The notes below the pieces were generated by a model. That model saw nothing but the letters and a program-made list of their open reading frames with translations, ran no database searches and was not told the DNA's origin. A DNA stretch of 64,000 bases from Hydractinia symbiolongicarpus (Eukaryota; Cnidaria; Hydrozoa; Anthoathecata; Hydractiniidae): the NCBI RefSeq assembly GCF_029227915.1, contig NC_079879.1:15068001-15132000 (forward strand), read 5' to 3'. The translations under genes and the position numbers were made by a program. Shown here in pieces: positions 58,365 to 64,000 of the stretch (its first letter is position 1; every line of letters begins with the position of its first letter).

Positions 58365-58928
58365 TCATCCGTCCACCGTATCTCTTATGTGTAGGGTAAC
58401 TGCTGTCTTCATACCACCCAATAGCACCTTACCATACTGACCAGTGACTCTTATGGTAAGTGATTGAAGTAAACCTTTCTTTAGTTTCTTATATTGCGGA
58501 TTTTTCGGTTCAATATATGTAAAATCACCACCATACTCGGATATATGATATGTCATCAGGTTGTTGCTATATTCACCATCTTTAAGATTTAATGAATTAT
58601 CCAATTCATTAAGATTAAAATGTAGTTCCGTTATACCCCCTAGATTGAATATTTTACCCAACTTAGAGTTTCTAGCTAGTGGTGTTGATTTTACATCACC
58701 TCTCACGATTGAATTCAACTCCCTCCCCGTGTAGTGCTGACCCTGTGGTAACCTAACCGTGGTAACTCCATCAGCCAAGGGTATATTTATTGGAGCCGTA
58801 GCTACATATGTGACATTATCCGAAAACGTCTCCACGATCGCAACCTCCTTTGTACCATGTGAGTTGTCTATCGGTTGATACAAATAGATTTTCTTCTCGC
58901 TATTTACGTCCTTTATTGTGATATACAT
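58365..58928 (-). CDS. Minor capsid (penton-like) protein, jelly-roll
   Basis: 187 residues. Beta-rich pattern with IPLADGVTTVRLPQGQHYTG, a central FNLNELDNSLNLKDG and a C-terminal strand series (LTIRVTGQYGKVLLGGMKTA, VTLHIRD). Such a protein sits directly upstream of the major capsid gene in Polintons and is assigned a single jelly-roll (penton base) role by family knowledge. The start is separated by only 38 nt from the divergent gene at 58967, so the two share a control region. Intact frame. Confidence 0.78.
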   Translation of the reverse strand: MYITIKDVNSEKKIYLYQPIDNSHGTKEVAIVETFSDNVTYVATAPINIPLADGVTTVRLPQGQHYTGRELNSIVRGDVKSTPLARNSKLGKIFNLGGITELHFNLNELDNSLNLKDGEYSNNLMTYHISEYGGDFTYIEPKNPQYKKLKKGLLQSLTIRVTGQYGKVLLGGMKTAVTLHIRDTVDG

Positions 58929-58966
58929 TATTATATTAGAGATTGTGAATATATTTAAATCAAAGA

Positions 58967-59758
58967 ATGGATGACATTTTCAGATATAACCCGAATGCGA
59001 CATATAAACCAAATGGAGGTCTGGATCTTCAAATATTGAGCGCTAGGGATCTGTACAAACAGGCTATAATTGTGTCCGAAAGTGGTTCTTTCCCCGCTTC
59101 CTTTCCTAATATTTTTACCAATTATGAACTTGCTCAGAACGCGCAACGTATGAGAATTTGGAATGAGCAACCTTTTAGACTATGGCAAACCCAGCTAAAT
59201 TTTGCCACTTGGTGCGCTTCAAGTGCCTGTGGGGTAAGTTCCGAACACCTGAAGGATGGTAGATCTATGGTCAGGTCGATATATCGTTTTCATGTGTATT
59301 ATCACATTAGACGAATCATTAAGCGCCTGCAGACACCTCTACCCTTTGAGAATAGTTTTAATCAATATGATAATCCCTATTCAAATGAGGAATTTCTAAA
59401 AATCTGTGGTGAGTATGATGTTGATTCCAACCCCATGAAATACAGAGGTCAGTACTTTTTCAGTTCATATCAAAAAAGACGTAAAGACTATCCAACTCCC
59501 GGGTTGAGTTATTTCACTAACGACTCCATGACGCGGTGGATTGTGGAAAAATTCGATGGATTTACAAAAACGGGCCTTGTGAAGATCTCTAGCAGTGTTA
59601 GAGCCTATGCCTATCTAGTTCTTAGTTCTCAGGCCTCGGCACGCTCCTCCATCCTTGGTAATGATTCAAGTGCTCTGACCGCCCAAAGAGTTTTTATGAA
59701 TAACCTTGAAGCAAGGAGGTTTAAAAAGAAGGAGAGAGAACTCTTTTATTTCTATTGA
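58967..59758 (+). CDS. Conserved Polinton protein of unknown function, possibly 3'-truncated
   Basis: 263 residues, soluble, rich in aromatic residues (MDDIFRYNPNATYKPNGGLD; WNEQPFRLWQTQLNFATWCA; YRFHVYYHIRRIIKRLQ). I recognise it as a recurring gene of invertebrate Polintons, but no function is known to me, and my recollection is that relatives are longer, so the C-terminus here (ERELFYFY) may mark where the element was cut. It has a Cys pair (WCASSACG) and His residues but no adenain-like catalytic set. It is the last gene of the element; AT-rich flank begins directly after the stop. Confidence 0.65.
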   Translation: MDDIFRYNPNATYKPNGGLDLQILSARDLYKQAIIVSESGSFPASFPNIFTNYELAQNAQRMRIWNEQPFRLWQTQLNFATWCASSACGVSSEHLKDGRSMVRSIYRFHVYYHIRRIIKRLQTPLPFENSFNQYDNPYSNEEFLKICGEYDVDSNPMKYRGQYFFSSYQKRRKDYPTPGLSYFTNDSMTRWIVEKFDGFTKTGLVKISSSVRAYAYLVLSSQASARSSILGNDSSALTAQRVFMNNLEARRFKKKERELFYFY

Positions 59759-59975
59759 AATCATCCGTGTCTCATGTTTACTTTTCTCTATTGTTCTTAC
59801 ATCGAATTCTGTCAATCAAAATTTGAAATCTCGCGCTTAAATTAATAAATTAGCCGTTGTCTTTTGTTACTATTTGCATAAATTATGAGCCCGCGGCTAT
59901 TTTTCTCTCAGCGGTAAATGCTTGTTAGTTGATAAATTTGTCGTTTTTACATATCATAAACAAGCAAGAAGCGAA

Positions 59976-61766
59976 ATGGCAGGCGAAGACGTTAAAAATA
60001 TAATAGAATTGGATGATGACTTTTTTGTGACGGAAGAAATGTTGTCAGATTTTACTGTTTACGAAAGTTGTGAGGTGGAAGTATCGTTTGTGGAAGATCT
60101 GTTGGAAGAAGAAAATGAAGTAGATGCTGGATATTTGGGTATTCCTCAAATAGTATTCGTTGATGAAGAAGATGTGGACATGGTGGTTGATAACAACAGT
60201 ACCAAAAATGTGAAGTTTGTGTGCAGCAAGTGCAAAAAACAGTATTTTAAAGAAGCTTACTACAAGAAACATACTCTGATATGTAAAAAGCCAACAGGTA
60301 ATGCTTCAGTTTAATAAAGTCATGTTTTCTTTAAAACACCATTAGCTAGCTAGCTATAATGTTTTGTTTTTTGACTCTGCATGTAGATTTCATAGAAAAG
60401 CTATTGTATTATCATCATTTGATATGCTTTTTGTTGTTGTTGTCTTGTTTTGTTATCACAACTGTGTTCTGATGTCAACTCTGTATTCCAATAATAGATC
60501 CAGAAACAACAACAGTGGCAAGAAAAACTCTTGATGACTCAAAAAATAAATCAACTACAACAATTTCCACAAAACAAGTTAAATCAAAATCGAATCGTAA
60601 GTATTCATTCATGAACTCTGAGAACATAAGGAATTTTTTTTTGCTATATATAGAGCAAAATATTGTGAACTGGTGGTATAAACCTTTTTTTTTGCACCCT
60701 TTTAGAATCTTTATCCATCACCGATCATGAGCTGCAGCAAGAAAAAATGAATTTTGTTCGTGATGCTATGGTTAAAATTTCAAAAGACCCAATCAATAAC
60801 ATTGTTGTGAAAGGATTCAAAACACCTGGAAATCGTGTCAAAGAATTAGCCAACTCAATTTTGAATGCTGGGAGTGATGTTTTGGACATTATTTCTGAAA
60901 ATGTAGTGTGTCGCATATTTAAAGAATTGCAAAAATCTAACCTACTGACTGGTTCAGGAAAAGAATCTCTTTGGAGAAAAGTGCATGAACTTGCACAAGA
61001 CGATAAATTCAGACAACATTGGAAACATGTATTACCTAAAGGATACTGCATTGACAGTCAAGAATTCTCTATGTTGTTGCAGAAATTTGTTATGGAGTTA
61101 ATAAAAATACTAGTAGCTCATGAAAACAAAAATCGACATGTCGAAAAAAGTCTTGACTTGAAACTCACAACTGAGGAACAAACTGTTCTGTATTATGTTT
61201 CAGGATACATAATTTTCTCGCTACGTAAAAAATACCAAAGATTAGCAGATTCGAAAAACAAAGTTGTTGCTGTGGCTGCATTGCAGTTTCTGAACTCATT
61301 GAAAGTTTCAGGTGATGATAAACTGCAGGTATATAGTTTTCTGGATTATACAAGATCTTGGGTGGACCAAGTCAGCAGAGGATACCTGATAAAAGTCAAT
61401 GATGACATGTTTATTTTTTGCAGAAGAATTGAAAACGTTATTAGAAAAGTTTTAAATTTGAACATGTTGAAAAAATATAAAGGAGAAGATATACGGGAAC
61501 TTTTCGAAAATGAACTTATGAAGGACTCTTTAATTGATCAAGCCTGGGTCATACTTTCACGGTATCTTGGAAATGAGAAGTTATCGAAAATTCTCAAAGC
61601 TCAGATCATTAAAAAATGGTGTGACATCAGAGCAAAAGCATATGTCACTGCATATATACAAGTAGTTCGACGCAAACTTGCTTCTCTAGCATCGGAGAAA
61701 AAAGAGAAGTTGACTGTAGTCTTATCTAAAAAAGGTGAACCAGCAATGAGAAAAAAACTTAACTAA
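59976..61766 (+). CDS. Three-exon zinc-finger gene of unknown function
   Basis: Exons 59976-60297, 60498-60596 and 60706-61766 with GT..AG borders and matching phases (phase 1 at both junctions) give 493 residues from MAGEDVKNII. An acidic N-terminus (1-75) is followed by one finger C83-x2-C86..H99-x3-C103 (CSKCKKQYF..HTLIC), a short Ser/Thr/Lys-rich exon 2, and a large helical domain in exon 3 (GNRVKELANSIL; TEEQTVLYYVSGYIIFSLRK; YSFLDYTRSWVDQVSRGYL). I recall similar uncharacterised proteins in invertebrates, often in many copies, which hints at transposon origin, but I cannot name the family. It starts only about 220 bp after the last Polinton gene. Confidence 0.75.
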
Positions 61767-62885
61767 TTGTCATAACATTTTTACCTATAACTTGTTTTAA
61801 TTTCTATATATCTTTTCCATGTATATAACTGTGTTTCTTAGTAAAATAATCATACCCTTATTATGTTTGTACTATTTTAAGGGTTTTTTTCGGATTGAGT
61901 AAGGATTCAATCTCGCTGAAGCTGTTTATTTTAAATCTAAATTTTTGCCAAGATTTGTGAACTTCACTCTCATTTCTTTTTTTTGTGCTACTTCTTTGTT
62001 CAGTTATGCACATTGGCAAGCGTTAAACTGAATAATGCTGCGAGATCAAAACTCTGCGCGCTTTGCTAGAAATTTAATAGATCATAAAAACGCGGAGAAA
62101 TGGTCGATGGATAGGCTAATCAAGATGGTATGAAACAACATGCTTTTTATCAGCTGGAGGGACCCTGAAAAATAAGTTGCGCGTGCATAATTACCGACGC
62201 AAATATTCTTACGCGAGAATCGCTACTTAAAGCTGACCGCAACCTCGGACCTAGGATTGCCGCATCGGATGCTCTATGCCTGACTGTGGCCTGATGAAAT
62301 CAACTCACTTTTTGATTATTCCATTTGATTAAATTTTTTGCAAACAAGTTTTATATCTCACACGGGTATCGAACTCTCTTTGCAAACAAGTTTTACATCT
62401 CACACGGGTATCGGGTATGTACACTCCTTCGCATGAATTCTTGTTGGGAATATAATGAAACTTGTCCCCAGGGTTGTTCTACATATCGCGAAGTGAGTAT
62501 GTAAAAAAGCAAAACAAAACTGTAATATTTATTCACGTATGGCGGATCCATTCGAAATGAAGATAAAAGAAATTCCGTAATAGTTGTAATTTCCCGATGA
62601 CATAAATAAAAATTACATAGCAATAATAAAGTAGCAATCCTAAATTTTTTTAATCTCAATTATTTTCTAAGATTTGATGTTTTCAAAAAAATGTTTCAAA
62701 TCAAAGTCAAAATCGTACTCCACTAAAAATATTTGCAAAAGATGTGACTCAAAAGACAAGGCACTAATAACAAAACAACTTCTATGTTGAAAAAGCGTAA
62801 TGGTAAAAATGTCTGACATACTCAGAAAAAATATAAATAAAATAGTCAAACAATCATGTTTCCAAAAGTATCAATATATAAATAA
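61767..62885. other. Intergenic region between convergent genes
   Basis: No gene supported. A 42-bp unit containing GCAAACAAGTTTTATATCTC and ACACGGGTATCG is tandemly duplicated at about 62337-62412. Confidence 0.55.
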
Positions 62886-64000
62886 CTATCTCTTTCTTTT
62901 CTGTGGAAGTTTCCTCATATCATTTACGTCTAGGTGAATCTGATTTTGATTACCACGTCGAGTGTTTCCACGTAGATCTCTGATCAACTCAGATTTCATA
63001 ACAAGCAAAGAAAGTTCTTGTTGGCCAAATTGATAAAGTGTTGGGTTGTCACATGTACCACCACTTCGTCTTTGACGAGCGAAATGTTCCTCCAATGGAT
63101 CTTGTGAGAATTTCTCGCTCAAAATCATCTTGACATTTGGACTCTGGAGAAGTAATTTGGTCAGTTCCACGAATGATTTCACTATGGACAAAGATAAAAA
63201 AAATATACATTTATAGAACAACACCGTTTGTCCATGAAACATTGCCTGGAACCACAATTGCAGAAAAATGTAGATTTTTTACCTGTTATTTTCCAACCAT
63301 TTATCGTCTGTTTGCTCAATAACAATTTATTTTTTTCATCTTGGGATAAATTAGGTGTGTCATTGGCTTGTTCTTCCCACCTTCCCAGGTAATGTTCGAG
63401 GAATTCTTTCTCTAAAAACTGAATTTTACATGTTGATGTGAAAAAAATGAAAAATGAAAATGGAAATATTTGCACACCCTTTTACATGGAGATCAAGTTC
63501 TTTAGGACTGGTTTACAAATATGCAAAATGAACTTGAGCTTTTTGAGGGAAAAATGTTGTGTTTCTGAATTCCGTTACAAAATAATTGAATGTATTTCGA
63601 ATGATACTACTAACCTCAAAACGCCAATCGTTAACATCTCTATATGCTGCAAGAGCTATTTTTCCGCCACGATCTTGATTAATTGAAGATACATTCAAGC
63701 AATCAAAAACTTGGTCAAACATACGCACAAACTTTATTGTACTTTTCGTATAATGCAGCCCCTGAACCTCAAGTGCATCAGCAGTTGTTTTACTCAAAAC
63801 CTAAATGCAAAATCATAATTTACATGAGCAATGATAAACACATTATCAGAAGTATATCATTATTTGCAACTCCCACAAAATAATCAAACTGTGAATCCAC
63901 TATCACTCAGAAAACACTAATACAAACAAGCAGACAAATAAATAATAAAAAAAGAAAAGAAAAATATCTCACTTGGGTAGCCAACTTAACTTGCATCCTC
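62886..64000 (-). CDS. P-element/THAP9-like transposase, 3' part, spliced
   Basis: Four exons on the minus strand, the first cut by the window edge: 64000-63973, 63800-63615, 63418-63283 and 63181-62886 (stop). All junctions are GT/AG and phases agree (0, 0, 1). The protein reads KLATQVLSKTTADAL, then FDQVFDCLNVSSINQ with a basic/Asp-Trp segment (RDVNDWRF), then the C-terminal signature FSQDPLEEHFARQR with GG and NPTLYQF. DCLN followed downstream by QDPLE-x-x-F-x-x-x-R is characteristic of P-element transposases and their host-derived relatives such as THAP9. The N-terminal THAP finger, if present, lies beyond the window. Whether it is an active element or a domesticated gene cannot be told here. 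Confidence 0.8.

Larger units (their letters stand above)
45446..59770. mobile_element. Polinton/Maverick (adintovirus-like) element, defective copy
   Basis: About 14.3 kb of tightly packed, intron-free genes, visibly less AT-rich than both flanks: protein-primed DNA polymerase B, DDE integrase, FtsK/A32-type packaging ATPase, likely double-jelly-roll major capsid and single-jelly-roll minor capsid proteins, plus accessory genes. This gene set defines Polintons/Mavericks, which are both transposons and probable viruses. Signs of decay in this copy: one in-frame stop in integrase, two head-to-head genes without starts, no adenain-type protease found, and no terminal inverted repeats that I could match between 44.2-45.5 kb and 59.7-60.0 kb. 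Borders given are the limits of recognisable element sequence, not proven termini. Confidence 0.92.

Overview
This window is AT-rich, intron-bearing metazoan DNA. The mix of elements (a capsid-coding Polinton/Maverick, copia-like, Penelope-like, P-element-like and many MITE families) and long (TA)n tracts suggest an invertebrate, most likely a cnidarian. That taxonomic call is inference; no rRNA or mitochondrial marker is present.

Left part (about 0-14 kb): the first 185 bases are an inverted copy of a satellite found again at 36-37 kb. A Harbinger-type MITE and a pogo-like transposon end follow, then 540 bp of (TA)n. The only confident conserved host gene is a rhotekin (Rho effector) on the minus strand, 13422-4659. 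At least 11 coding exons can be placed with consistent phases, encoding HR1, anillin-homology and PH domains and then an unusually long acidic tail.

Middle part (14-45 kb): mostly non-coding, with decayed elements: a TTF/BED-type zinc-finger fragment, a MULE-like transposase scrap, a kinase fragment, three MITEs, a copia-like pol wreck with a LINE piece inside it, a 3.98-kb TIR element without genes (33632-37612), a Kolobok-like TTAA element carrying a broken THAP domain, a Penelope endonuclease fragment, tRNA-derived sequences and several minisatellites.

Right part (45.4-59.8 kb): a gene-dense, visibly less AT-rich Polinton/Maverick (adintovirus-like) element. It carries protein-primed DNA polymerase B, a retrovirus-type integrase (broken by one in-frame stop), packaging ATPase, a likely major capsid protein and minor capsid/penton protein, a RING-finger protein, SAP-like proteins and several small membrane or coiled-coil proteins. 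Polymerase and integrase would copy and insert the DNA; ATPase and capsid proteins would package it. The adenain-type protease and clear terminal inverted repeats were not found, two head-to-head genes have lost their 5' ends, and the right-hand gene may be cut short, so this copy is probably defective. Its most striking features are sequence-related palindromes just after many gene 3' ends, and a conserved TATA-containing start module shared by polymerase, the RING gene and the RING gene's half-length paralogue.

Right edge (59.9-64 kb): a three-exon zinc-finger gene of unknown function (+), and the 3' end of a spliced P-element/THAP9-like transposase gene (-) that runs off the window.
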